This document shows, piece by piece, positions 9,877 to 16,998 of a stretch of DNA of 64,000 nucleotides. Below the pieces are notes generated by a model, which saw nothing but the letters and a program-made list of their open reading frames with translations, did no database searches and was not told the DNA's origin. Origin of the DNA: Faecalibacterium taiwanense (lineage in GTDB: Bacteria; Bacillota; Clostridia; Oscillospirales; Ruminococcaceae); assembly GCF_036632915.2 (NCBI RefSeq), contig NZ_CP155552.1:1364001-1428000 (forward strand), given 5' to 3'. Numbering within the stretch: position 1 is the stretch's first letter; each line of letters opens with the position of its first letter. The translations under genes were made by a program, and so were the position numbers.

Positions 9877-9956
9877 AATTATCGTGTAAATTTAGGCCGA
9901 ATGCGAAAAAATTGTTTCCAAACCGGCACCAAACTGTAAAAAATGCGGTCCGTTCA

Positions 9957-9985
9957 TTGCAAACGAGCGGCCTGTGCGCTATAAT
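9957..9985 (+). promoter_or_regulatory. SigA-type promoter of the zinc-ribbon gene
   Basis: TTGCAA at 9957-9962 and a perfect TATAAT at 9980-9985 are separated by 17 bases. The element lies in the 169-base gap after the kinase gene, about 60 bases before the next start. Confidence 0.75.
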
Positions 9986-10045
9986 GGAGATAACATCCGC
10001 ACATGGCCCATGATAAACAGGCCGATAGTAAGAGAGGTGTCTTTT

Positions 10046-10453
10046 ATGGATTTCAACAAGATCAAGGAAATGGGTCTGGAATATGCCGAAAAAGGCAAGA
10101 ACGCTGCGCTGGACCTGGCCGAAAAGGGCAAGACTCAGGCTTTGATCGTAAATGAGCAGGGCAAGCTGCTCAAGGCACAGCGCCAGTTGGGCGCACTGGT
10201 GTACAGTCTGGCCAAGGGCAAGGAAGAAAACCAGCCGCTGGTGGATAAGTATATCGAGATGATCGATAACATCGAGCAGGAGATCGCCCGCCTGAAAGCA
10301 TCCCTGACCCCGGCGGAAGCTGCCGAGGCGGAATATGTGGTGCACGAGGAAGTTCCTGCTGACCAGCCGGAAGAGCACAAAGCCTGCCCGCAGTGCGGTG
10401 CTCCCGTCTCGGACGATGCACTGTTCTGCAACAAGTGCGGTGCACAGCTGTAA
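10046..10453 (+). CDS. Small helical protein with C-terminal zinc ribbon
   Basis: 135 residues; ATG 10046 follows AGAGAGGTG at suitable spacing. Residues 1-90 are predicted helical with repeated heptad-like Lys/Glu/Leu patterns (AEKGKNAALDLAEKGKTQA shows an internal repeat). The tail has CPQCGAPVSDDALFCNKCG, two CxxC pairs forming a zinc ribbon. Such proteins are common and uncharacterised in Firmicutes. It is a single-gene unit with its own promoter and terminator. Function is unknown. Confidence 0.8.
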   Translation: MDFNKIKEMGLEYAEKGKNAALDLAEKGKTQALIVNEQGKLLKAQRQLGALVYSLAKGKEENQPLVDKYIEMIDNIEQEIARLKASLTPAEAAEAEYVVHEEVPADQPEEHKACPQCGAPVSDDALFCNKCGAQL

Positions 10454-10468
10454 TAAAACGGTTCAGCA

Positions 10469-10506
10469 ACAGGGCGGCGCTCCCCACAGGGCACCGTCCT
10501 GTTTTT
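10469..10506 (+). terminator. Rho-independent terminator of the zinc-ribbon gene
   Basis: ACAGGGCGG at 10469-10477 pairs with CCGTCCTGT at 10494-10502 (one G-U), followed by five T. Confidence 0.8.
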
Positions 10507-10553
10507 GCGAGCGGAAAATGCAGGCGAAATGCGGGAAATTTGCGCACTTTGTC

Positions 10554-10582
10554 TTGCAAAACTGCATGAGATGCGATACAAT
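10554..10582 (+). promoter_or_regulatory. SigA-type promoter of mazG
   Basis: TTGCAA at 10554-10559 and TACAAT at 10577-10582 with a 17-base spacer, about 30 bases before the mazG start. Confidence 0.75.
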
Positions 10583-10614
10583 ATACAGTATCTTTTACAA
10601 GGCAGGTGAGCGCT

Positions 10615-11325
10615 GTGCTGGACTGGCAGCCAAAGGCACCCTATACGGCAGAGCAGCTGCTGGAAATTCTGCGTATCCTGCGGGACCCGGAGAACGGCTG
10701 TCCGTGGGATAAGGTACAGACCCATGCTTCCATCCGGAAGAACTTTCTGGAAGAGACCTGCGAAGCGCTGGAGGCCATTGATGCTGACGATCCGCAGTTG
10801 ATGCAGGAAGAGCTGGGCGATGTGCTGATGCAGGTGGCGTTCCACGCGGTGATCGAAGAAGAGCGCGGGCGCTTTACTTTTGAGGATGTCTGCCGTGAGG
10901 TGTGCGAGAAGCTGGTGTTCCGGCATCCGAACATCTTTGCGTCCTCGGCGGCACAAAATGCGGGTATAAACGGCTGGGATGCGCTCAAAAATAAGGAAAA
11001 GGGCCGCACCACTCTGGCTGATGAGCTGGGCACAGTGCCGGTTACGCTGCCTGCTTTGATGCGTGCCCAGAAGCTGCAGAAGCGTGCCGACCGCTGCGGG
11101 GCAGAGCAGTCTGCGCCGGAAACGGCACGGCAGGCTTTGCGGGCAGCACTGGACGGCTGGAACCGGGAACAGGACGCACAGGCGGCGGGAGAACTGCTGT
11201 TTGCTGCGGCCAATGCCATGCGGCTGGCTGGTGTGGACGCGGAGGAAGCGCTGACCTTCGCATCCAAGCGCTATTGTGCAGAACTGCTGGCGCAGAAAGA
11301 ACAAAGCGGTACTCAGGTCGAGTGA
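10615..11325 (+). CDS. mazG: MazG family nucleoside triphosphate pyrophosphohydrolase
   Basis: 236 residues from GTG 10615, chosen because AGGTGAG at 10604-10610 is well placed for it; an in-frame GTG at 10606 is too close to any ribosome site. MazG hydrolyses NTPs to NMP and pyrophosphate, a house-cleaning role. The first domain shows LRDPENGCPWDKVQTHASI and EETCEALEAID with the EExxE metal ligands, then ELGDVLMQVAFHA with the ExxD pair. The second domain is shorter and lacks a clear second ExxE-ExxD set, as in single-domain Firmicute forms. The order mazG-(hup)-rqcP-yabP-yabQ-divIC-S1 is the classic Bacillus/Clostridium arrangement. Confidence 0.92.
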   Translation: MLDWQPKAPYTAEQLLEILRILRDPENGCPWDKVQTHASIRKNFLEETCEALEAIDADDPQLMQEELGDVLMQVAFHAVIEEERGRFTFEDVCREVCEKLVFRHPNIFASSAAQNAGINGWDALKNKEKGRTTLADELGTVPVTLPALMRAQKLQKRADRCGAEQSAPETARQALRAALDGWNREQDAQAAGELLFAAANAMRLAGVDAEEALTFASKRYCAELLAQKEQSGTQVE

Positions 11326-11379
11326 CCTGCTCCGATAGAGAAAAAAGAACACCAAGTAACAAATCTGGAGGGTATTTTT

Positions 11380-11649
11380 ATGACGAAGACCGATCTGATC
11401 GCACAGGTTGCTGCGAACACTGAGATGAGCAAGAAGAGCGCTGAGCAGGCTGTCAATGCTGTGTTTGAAGCACTGAGCAAGGCCATGTCTGAGGGCGAAA
11501 AGATCACCATTTCCGGCTTTGGCACCTTTGAGATGCGTGAGCGCGCCGAGCGTCAGGGCATCAACCCCCGCACCCGTGAGCCGATCACCATTGCCGCTTC
11601 CCGCAGCATCGTGTTCAAGCCCGGCAAGTCCCTGAAGGACACCCTGTAA
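11380..11649 (+). CDS. hup: HU family DNA-binding protein
   Basis: 89 residues, one full HU monomer. MTKTDLIAQVAANTEMSKKSAEQAVNAVF... gives the N-terminal helices; GFGTFEMRERAERQGINPRT followed by ITIAASRSIVFKPGKSLK covers the beta-arm and the DNA-intercalating proline (NPRT). HU bends DNA and compacts the nucleoid. A strong GGAGG precedes ATG 11380. The codons are those of a highly expressed gene. It sits between mazG and rqcP and ends in a strong terminator. Confidence 0.97.
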   Translation: MTKTDLIAQVAANTEMSKKSAEQAVNAVFEALSKAMSEGEKITISGFGTFEMRERAERQGINPRTREPITIAASRSIVFKPGKSLKDTL

Positions 11650-11663
11650 GCTGTATCTGCTTT

Positions 11664-11701
11664 GCCGCCGCTGCCTGCAAGAGGGTGCGGCGGCTTTTTT
11701 T
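11664..11701 (+). terminator. Rho-independent terminator of hup
   Basis: GCCGCCGC at 11664-11671 pairs with GCGGCGGC at 11687-11694, followed by seven T. The next gene starts only 18 bases later, so part of the transcription probably reads through. Confidence 0.85.
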
Positions 11702-11719
11702 GTGACAGGAGGAAAAACC

Positions 11720-11977
11720 ATGCGTCTGGATAAATATTTGAAAGTTTCGCGTCTGATCAAGCGCCGCACCGTGGCAAACGAGGTGGCCGATGCAGGCCGC
11801 ATCCTCATCAACGGCAAGATCGCCAAGGCCAGTCAGGCCGTTAAGGCGGGCGACATCATCGAGGTGACCTTCGGCAACCGGCCCATCAAGGTAAAGGTGC
11901 TCTCGGATGTGGAGCCGCGCACCAAGGATGTGGCCCGCGAGATGTACGAGATCATTGCGGAGGGCGAGCAGGCATAA
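11720..11977 (+). CDS. rqcP: S4-domain ribosome quality control protein RqcP (YabO)
   Basis: 85 residues with a single S4 RNA-binding domain: MRLDKYLKVSRLIKRRTVANE at the N-terminus and the GRILINGKIAKAS turn. In Bacillus RqcP works with RqcH on stalled 50S subunits to add C-terminal alanine tails. Identification rests on the single S4 domain, the size and the position just after mazG and before yabP, as in Bacillus. The start ATG 11720 has AGGAGG upstream. No RqcH is in the window. Confidence 0.85.
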   Translation: MRLDKYLKVSRLIKRRTVANEVADAGRILINGKIAKASQAVKAGDIIEVTFGNRPIKVKVLSDVEPRTKDVAREMYEIIAEGEQA

Positions 11978-12025
11978 AAGCCCCGGTCCGGTGCATAGGA
12001 TGCACCAGAAAAGGGGAGACGAACC

Positions 12026-12310
12026 ATGCCGGAAAAAACACCCAGAGACCCGCAGCCCGCGCCGCACGATCTGATCTTGGAAAGCCGCGCCCGCCTGACG
12101 GTGACCGGTGTGCAGAAGGTACTGCACTGCAATGCCGACAGCGCTGCCATGGAAACGGGCAAGGGCACGCTGCACCTGACCGGGGCGCAGCTGAACATGG
12201 CGGCGCTGGATCTGGAGACCGGGGAGGCGAAGTTCACCGGCCGCATCGACACGCTGGAATATACGGCCAGCGCACCGGCGGGCGGTTTTCTGCGCCGCCT
12301 GCTGCGATGA
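12026..12310 (+). CDS. yabP: Sporulation protein YabP family
   Basis: 94 residues. The central LILESRARLTVTGVQKVLHCN and the beta-rich TGKGTLHLTGAQLNMAALDL-type stretch match YabP, a small beta-domain protein required for sporulation in Bacillus. AAGGGGAGACGAACC precedes the ATG. Its stop overlaps the yabQ start (ATGA). Faecalibacterium-like bacteria are not known to sporulate, so this may be retained for another role or be a relic; the reading frame is intact. Confidence 0.75.
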   Translation: MPEKTPRDPQPAPHDLILESRARLTVTGVQKVLHCNADSAAMETGKGTLHLTGAQLNMAALDLETGEAKFTGRIDTLEYTASAPAGGFLRRLLR

Positions 12311-12747
12311 TCCCGGTACTGCCGCCTGCAGCCCTTGGGCAGGAGATCGCTGCCTGCACGGTGCTGGGAGCCAGTATCGGCGCACTGCGGGCTGTATTCC
12401 CGGCCAGAGGTCGTGCAGCTTTTGTGCCGGATCTGGTGTGGATGGGTGCTGTGCTGGCCGCTGTGCAGAGCTACGCAGCAGGGCAGAGCAGTGCCGGTGT
12501 TCTGCGCTGGTACATGGCTGCGGCAGCATTTGCCGGTGCCGGTGCAGCAGCCTTTGTGCTGGGTGCACCGCTGCGTGCAGCGGGAGGCGTTTTACAGCGC
12601 CGGGTACTCCGGCCGGCAGAGCGGCGGCGCGCCCGGCGGAGAAAGGCGCGCAAACTACGCCGCAGCGCAAAAAGAACTGCAAAAAAGCGCAAAAAGAACT
12701 TGCCAAACCAGCGCCGCATGATGTATAATTCATATGTGTTAAAGTAA
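12307..12747 (+). CDS. yabQ: YabQ-like membrane protein
   Basis: 146 residues, coupled to yabP by an ATGA overlap. Hydrophobic stretches near residues 10-30, 40-55 and 68-92 indicate several membrane helices. The tail is very basic (RRARRRKARKLRRSAKR onward). The size, membrane topology and position between yabP and divIC fit YabQ, a membrane protein needed for spore cortex formation in Bacillus; direct sequence resemblance is weak, so the call leans on position. The divIC promoter lies inside its last codons. Confidence 0.6.
   Translation: MIPVLPPAALGQEIAACTVLGASIGALRAVFPARGRAAFVPDLVWMGAVLAAVQSYAAGQSSAGVLRWYMAAAAFAGAGAAAFVLGAPLRAAGGVLQRRVLRPAERRRARRRKARKLRRSAKRTAKKRKKNLPNQRRMMYNSYVLK
12700..12729 (+). 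promoter_or_regulatory. Internal promoter for divIC inside the yabQ end
   Basis: TTGCCA at 12700-12705 and TATAAT at 12724-12729, spacer 18. It would let divIC and the S1 gene be expressed independently of yabP-yabQ. Confidence 0.65.
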
Positions 12748-12777
12748 GAGTCAAATGCAACGGGGGCAGAAGAGATC

Positions 12778-13083
12778 ATGGCAGCACCGGACCGCAGAAA
12801 ACGCAAGAAGAAAGTGGTCGTTAAAACGCTTGTACGGGTGTTTTTTGTCCTGCTGCTGCTGAGTATGCTGGCAGCATACATTTCCAATCAGGTCACCATC
12901 AGCTCCAAACGTGCGGAGCTGGACACGCTGAACGAGCAGATCGCCCAGCAAAAGACTGAAAACGAGGAGATGCAGCGCATTCTCAGCGGCGATGCAGACC
13001 AGATCACCGAGTGGGTCGCGCGGGATTCTTACAATTACGCTGCACCCAACGAGCGCATCTTTGTGGATGTGACCGGCAGCTGA
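12778..13083 (+). CDS. divIC: Septum formation initiator DivIC/FtsB family
   Basis: 101 residues with the usual plan: basic cytoplasmic tail (residues 1-15), one transmembrane helix (about 16-40, VRVFFVLLLLSMLAAYI), then a coiled coil (ELDTLNEQIAQQKTENEEMQ) and a short extracellular end. DivIC acts with FtsL and DivIB in the division complex outside the membrane. It follows yabQ as in Bacillus and has its own promoter. Confidence 0.88.
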   Translation: MAAPDRRKRKKKVVVKTLVRVFFVLLLLSMLAAYISNQVTISSKRAELDTLNEQIAQQKTENEEMQRILSGDADQITEWVARDSYNYAAPNERIFVDVTGS

Positions 13084-13122
13084 ATTGCTGCCCATTCTAT
13101 GGAAAACAAGGAGTATTGAGTT

Positions 13123-13692
13123 TTGGCAATTGAGGTAGGGAACGTATTCGAGGGCCGCGTCACCGGTGTAAAGCCGTTTGGCGCTTTTGTCGCACTGCCG
13201 GAGGGCCGTGTAGGCATGGTCCATATTTCCGAGGTGTCCAACGAGTTCGTGCAGGACATTGCAGCTGTTCTGCACGATGGTGATATCGTCAAGGTGCAGG
13301 TGATCAACATTGCACCGGACGGCAAGATCGCGCTGTCCATCAAGCGCCTGCTGCCGCCGCCTCCGCGCCCGGCGCGTGAGGGCAGAGGCCCTGCAGGCGG
13401 TCCGCGCTCTGGTGGTCCCCGTCCGGGCGGCCCCCGCGAGGGTGGTCATTTTGGTGCAGGCCGCGGCGGCGCTGGCCGCCCCCCGCGTGAGGGAGGCAGA
13501 GGCCCTGCCCGCGACAGCGCACCCCGTGTATGGCAGCCCAAGGCTCCCGTCCGTTCCGATAACATGAGTTTTGAGGACATGATGAGCCGCTTCAAGAGCC
13601 AGAGCGAAGAGAAGATGGCCGATCTTGATCACGAGACCAATAACCGCCGCGGCGGTGGTTATGCGCCTCGCGGCCGCGGTGGCCGCCGCTGA
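13123..13692 (+). CDS. S1-domain RNA-binding protein with Arg/Gly-rich tail (YabR-like)
   Basis: 189 residues. The start is taken as TTG 13123 because AAGGAG lies about eight bases before it and the domain begins at once with AIEVGNVFEGRVTGVKPFGAF; no ATG fits. Residues 2-70 form one S1 domain (GRVGMVHISEVSNEFV, KIALSIKRL). Residues 75-140 are low-complexity repeats of PRGG, REGG and GRGG type. The final residues hold a short helix (FEDMMSRFKSQSEEKMADL) and another RGGG tail. The position matches yabR of Bacillus. It probably binds RNA or ribosomes; the tail could drive RNA binding or condensation. Confidence 0.85.
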   Translation: MAIEVGNVFEGRVTGVKPFGAFVALPEGRVGMVHISEVSNEFVQDIAAVLHDGDIVKVQVINIAPDGKIALSIKRLLPPPPRPAREGRGPAGGPRSGGPRPGGPREGGHFGAGRGGAGRPPREGGRGPARDSAPRVWQPKAPVRSDNMSFEDMMSRFKSQSEEKMADLDHETNNRRGGGYAPRGRGGRR

Positions 13693-13731
13693 GCGGAAAG
13701 GCCTGCGCTTTTCAAGCCTGATCAAAATAAC

Positions 13732-13773
13732 GGAAACAGACCTGTCTCATTTGATCGGGCAGGTCTGTTTTTT
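13732..13773 (+). terminator. Rho-independent terminator after the S1 gene
   Basis: GGAAACAGACCTG pairs with CAGGTCTGT and following T at 13760-13773. The outer arms also complement, so it could act in both directions. Confidence 0.85.
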
Positions 13774-13797
13774 CCGTAATAAAAGAAAGGAAACACA

Positions 13798-15003
13798 ATG
13801 CCTGCAAAATTTGAACTGATCGCGCCCTGCTTTTTTGGGTGTGAATCCACTGCAAAATTTGAGCTGACCCGCATCGGCGCAGAGAATATCCGCGTGGACG
13901 ATGGCCGTCTGAGCTTTGCCGGCGGCGCAGAGATGATCGCTGCTGCAAACCTCAATCTGCGCACGGTGGAGCGCGTGATGCTGCTGCTGGCCCGCTACAG
14001 GGCCGCCACCTTTGATGACCTGTTCGACGGCGTGTACGATATCCCGTGGGAGGAGCTGCTGCCCGCAGACGCAGCCTTTCCGGTCACCGGCTCTTCGCTG
14101 AACAGCCAGCTGTCCAGTGTGCCTGCCTGCCAGAGCATCATCAAAAAAGCTGTGGTCAAGCGCCTGATGGCAAAGCACCACACCTCTGTGCTGCCGGAGA
14201 CCGGCGCGGAGTACAAGATCCGCTTCATGCTGCGCAAGGATCAGTGTGAGATCATGCTGGACACCACCGGCGACGGCCTGCACAAGCGCGGCTACCGCCG
14301 CAACGCCATGGAGGCACCCATCCGCGAGACTTTGGCGGCTACCATTGCAGACCTTGGCCGTGTGCGCCGCGACAGTCTGGTGGAGGACCCCTTCTGCGGC
14401 AGCGGCACGCTGCTGATCGAAGCTGCTCAGAAAGCCATGAACATTGCCCCCGGTCTGAAGCGCCGCTTTGCCGCCGAGCGCTATGGCTTTGTGCCGGCAG
14501 CCATCTGGGCCGAGCAGCGTCAGAAGGCACTGGCCGAGGCCAAGCTGGATGTGGGCTTTGAAGCCTTTGGCTATGATATCGACCCTGCCGCTGTGGCTTT
14601 GGCCAACGCCAACGCAAAGCTGGCCGGTGTGGAAAAGCGCTGCCACTTTGAAGTGGCTGATGTGGCCGACTTTGCCGCAAAGCAGGAGGCCATCGTGCTG
14701 ACGAATCCCCCGTATGGTGAGCGCATGAGCACCATTGAAGGCGCTGCAAAGCTGGCCCGCACGCTGGGCCGGCAGATGGAAGCACACCCCTGCGCAGGCG
14801 TGTATGCGATCACTGCCGATATGGATTTTGAGACCCACTACGGCAAGCGTGCCAACAAGCGCCGCAAGATGTACAACGGCATGATCCCCTGCCAGCTGTA
14901 TATGTACTACAGCGCGCCCAAGTTTGAGCACACTGCAAAGCCGATGCCGAAGTCCGGCTTTGACGGCAAGCGCACTGCACCGAACCGCTTTAACAAGAAG
15001 TAA
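13798..15003 (+). CDS. THUMP-domain class I rRNA methyltransferase (YpsC/RlmL-like)
   Basis: 401 residues. The N-terminal 160 residues form a THUMP-type RNA-binding region (CFFGCESTAKFELTRIG). The Rossmann-fold methyltransferase follows: DPFCGSGTLLIEAA is the SAM-binding motif I, FGYDIDPAAV motif II, and TNPPYGERM is the NPPY catalytic motif of N-methyltransferases. The family methylates guanine N2 in 23S rRNA; the exact site is inferred. The gene is monocistronic between two strong terminators. Confidence 0.9.
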   Translation: MPAKFELIAPCFFGCESTAKFELTRIGAENIRVDDGRLSFAGGAEMIAAANLNLRTVERVMLLLARYRAATFDDLFDGVYDIPWEELLPADAAFPVTGSSLNSQLSSVPACQSIIKKAVVKRLMAKHHTSVLPETGAEYKIRFMLRKDQCEIMLDTTGDGLHKRGYRRNAMEAPIRETLAATIADLGRVRRDSLVEDPFCGSGTLLIEAAQKAMNIAPGLKRRFAAERYGFVPAAIWAEQRQKALAEAKLDVGFEAFGYDIDPAAVALANANAKLAGVEKRCHFEVADVADFAAKQEAIVLTNPPYGERMSTIEGAAKLARTLGRQMEAHPCAGVYAITADMDFETHYGKRANKRRKMYNGMIPCQLYMYYSAPKFEHTAKPMPKSGFDGKRTAPNRFNKK

Positions 15004-15019
15004 TTGAAAAATGTTACCT

Positions 15020-15050
15020 GCCGCACCGGAGCTGTCCAGTGCGGCTTTTT
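15020..15050 (+). terminator. Terminator of the rRNA methyltransferase gene
   Basis: GCCGCAC at 15020-15026 pairs with GTGCGGC at 15039-15045, then five T. Confidence 0.85.
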
Positions 15051-15201
15051 ACATTGCAGCCGGTAATTACCGGAAAAAAACAAAGCAGGGCCTGAATTGG
15101 CAGGAGATGGAAATGAACGCAAACACAGGAAGTTTTACGCTGTGTTCCGCGCCATGTGCGGCAAAGATGAGACAAATTCATGCTCTTTTTACAAAGGATG
15201 G

Positions 15202-15230
15202 TTGAACCCGGGCTGAAAATGGATTATACT
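15202..15230 (+). promoter_or_regulatory. SigA-type promoter of the DUF5685-like gene
   Basis: TTGAAC at 15202-15207 and TATACT at 15225-15230, spacer 17, about 38 bases before the start codon. The 150 bases between the previous terminator and this promoter show no gene. Confidence 0.75.
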
Positions 15231-15267
15231 TACCTTATTATTCTGCGGTTCTTCCGAGGAGGAAAAG

Positions 15268-16143
15268 GTGCGTATGAAGGGTAGGATGCGGCCATATCTG
15301 CCGGAGCTCACCATCCGGGATTACAATATCTACCTGCGCTATCTGCGCGGGGTGCGACGTCAGCTGTACGAGGCGTACGGATTATATTCCTGCCATCTGC
15401 TGCGGAGCAACGGCGTGCTGTTTGCCATCCTTTCGGACAGTCTGGCCGGGCGGCAGGCCACTTGCCAGCGCAAGCGGGTCCCGGGCACACTGGCCTGGCG
15501 CAGGCTCATGTGCCAGACCCAGGGCATCCGGCTGGCCGCACAGGTGGAGGTGCTGCTGGGCTGGCACAACCTGCAGGACCGCAAATACAGCGAGCTGCGG
15601 CCGCTCAAGCGCCTGCGCCGTGCGGTGGACCGTCTGCTGCTGCGCCGCGCCTATGAGCGTGCCGTGCAGGAGAACCCGGCGCTGGAACGGCTGTTCGTGC
15701 AGGAGCGGGATCAGGCCGTGGTGCAGATGAATCTGAGCGCCAAGAACTACTCTCTTGCCGCTGAACCCATGAGCAACATTTACGGTGCACTGTATTCCAC
15801 CCTTGCCACCGACGACCCCAGCCAGCGCAAGAGCATGCGCTACATCGGCAGCAGCATCGGCCGCATTTTTTACCTGCTGGATAAGGCTGAGCGCTTTGAG
15901 ATGGACAAGAGCAGCGGCCGCTACAACGTGTTCGTAGTCAACGACCTGCGGGGACAGGCTGCGGCGGTGGAGAATGCCCGCCGTCAGGCACTGGCTGCCG
16001 CCAACGATCTGATCCGCGTGTACAGTATGCTGGACATCAAATTGAACCGCGGCCTGCTGGATAACATCATGCTGCTTGGCCTGCACCATGCGGTGGAACC
16101 GCTGGAAGCCGGTGCTGAGCGCGAAAACTGGGAGATCCCATGA
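15268..16143 (+). CDS. DUF5685-like protein lacking the N-terminal cysteine pair
   Basis: 291 residues from GTG 15268, six bases after GAGGAGG; ATG 15274 is an alternative. The plan matches DUF5685: opening RPYLPELTIRDYNIYLRYLRG, a central QGIRLAAQVEVLLGWHNLQD helix where the family has a yYkcxDDW-like motif, and IGRIFYLLDKAERFEMDKSSGRYN near residues 210-235. Family members normally carry a YCGLC motif where this protein has LRGVRR, so a metal-binding centre may be lost. The function of the family is unknown. The stop overlaps the next start (ATGA), suggesting that the two products act together. Confidence 0.6.
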   Translation: MRMKGRMRPYLPELTIRDYNIYLRYLRGVRRQLYEAYGLYSCHLLRSNGVLFAILSDSLAGRQATCQRKRVPGTLAWRRLMCQTQGIRLAAQVEVLLGWHNLQDRKYSELRPLKRLRRAVDRLLLRRAYERAVQENPALERLFVQERDQAVVQMNLSAKNYSLAAEPMSNIYGALYSTLATDDPSQRKSMRYIGSSIGRIFYLLDKAERFEMDKSSGRYNVFVVNDLRGQAAAVENARRQALAAANDLIRVYSMLDIKLNRGLLDNIMLLGLHHAVEPLEAGAERENWEIP

Positions 16144-16697
16144 AGCAAAACCATCAAAAAAGCTGGGCCATGGCTTACTGTGGCATTGTGGCGGCGCTGT
16201 GCGTCGCACTGATGCTGCTGGGAGCTGTGATCCCCATTGCCATGTTCATTGCGCCTGCAGTGGCAGGCTTCCTTGTTGCCACGGTGTGCGTGGAGTGCGG
16301 GATGCAACTGGCTTTGACGGCCTATGCGGCAGTCAGCCTGCTGGCACTGCTGTTCGTGCCGGATAAGGAAGTAGCGCTGATCTTTGTGTTTTTGCTGGGG
16401 TATTACCCGCTGGCAAAGCCGAAGTTTGAGCGCATCCGCCCTGCGGTTCTGCGCATTGTCTGCAAGCTGCTGCTGTGCAACGGCACAGTGCTGGCCATGT
16501 ACGGGCTGGTATTTCTGCTGGTGCCGGCGGGCAGCATTTCGCAGGAGCTGCGCACCACCGCGCTGGCTGTCTCGCTGGCAACGCTGGTCATGGGCAATGT
16601 TGCCTTTGTGCTGTACGACCGGGCATTGCATAACATGCTCATGATGTACCGGCTGGTCTGGCGGCCGAAACTTCATAAAACTTTGGGCTGGCGCTGA
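16140..16697 (+). CDS. Integral membrane protein of unknown function
   Basis: 185 residues with about five hydrophobic helices (near 10-32, 33-52, 55-80, 98-122 and 133-155) and a basic end. It is translationally coupled to the DUF5685-like gene. The helices LGAVIPIAMFIAPAVAGFL resemble small-molecule membrane carriers such as ECF substrate-binding subunits, but no signature was found, so no function is assigned. The -10 box of the glmS promoter lies just behind its stop. Confidence 0.7.
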   Translation: MKQNHQKSWAMAYCGIVAALCVALMLLGAVIPIAMFIAPAVAGFLVATVCVECGMQLALTAYAAVSLLALLFVPDKEVALIFVFLLGYYPLAKPKFERIRPAVLRIVCKLLLCNGTVLAMYGLVFLLVPAGSISQELRTTALAVSLATLVMGNVAFVLYDRALHNMLMMYRLVWRPKLHKTLGWR

Positions 16698-16708
16698 GCC
16701 AGCCTTTG

Positions 16709-16717
16709 TGCTATAAT
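16709..16717 (+). promoter_or_regulatory. Extended -10 promoter of the glmS ribozyme-glmS unit
   Basis: TGC followed by TATAAT at 16712-16717. No good -35 is present, consistent with an extended -10 element. It starts about 43 bases before the ribozyme core. Confidence 0.6.
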
Positions 16718-16754
16718 GGGGCATCAGAAAGGGGAGAGCGCAGCACACAGGTAA

Positions 16755-16950
16755 CGCAAAGCGCCGGGCCACGCGGGTGACAGCCGCGAGGGTGACGAGG
16801 AGAGGAATCATCGAAAGATTCGGCGGATGTTTCTCCGGCTGAGGGCTAGACCAGCCGCAGAGAAGGGCAAAAAACGGCAGCAATACCGCAACAGATCCCT
16901 TCAAAGAAAGCCATACAAGAACATAAACTGTACTAGGAAGCTGACTGGAT
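16755..16950 (+). ncRNA. glmS self-cleaving ribozyme/riboswitch
   Basis: The leader contains the glmS ribozyme core: AAGCGCC with the cleavage point between A16760 and G16761, the conserved GTGACGAGGAGAGG near 16791-16805, ATCGAAAGATTCGGCGGATG near 16809-16828, and the complementary TTTCTCCGGCTGA with a GGCT/AGCC helix after it. These match the Bacillus glmS ribozyme in order and spacing. Glucosamine-6-phosphate activates self-cleavage, which lowers glmS expression. The 3' limit is approximate. Confidence 0.92.
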
Positions 16951-16998
16951 ATCACTGCGCCTTTTTGCGCGGGAACGGTCGGTATGGAGGTGTTTTGT

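Noticed and set aside
15011..15205. 64-codon frame behind the rRNA methyltransferase
   Set aside because: It begins in the terminator region and has no ribosome site.
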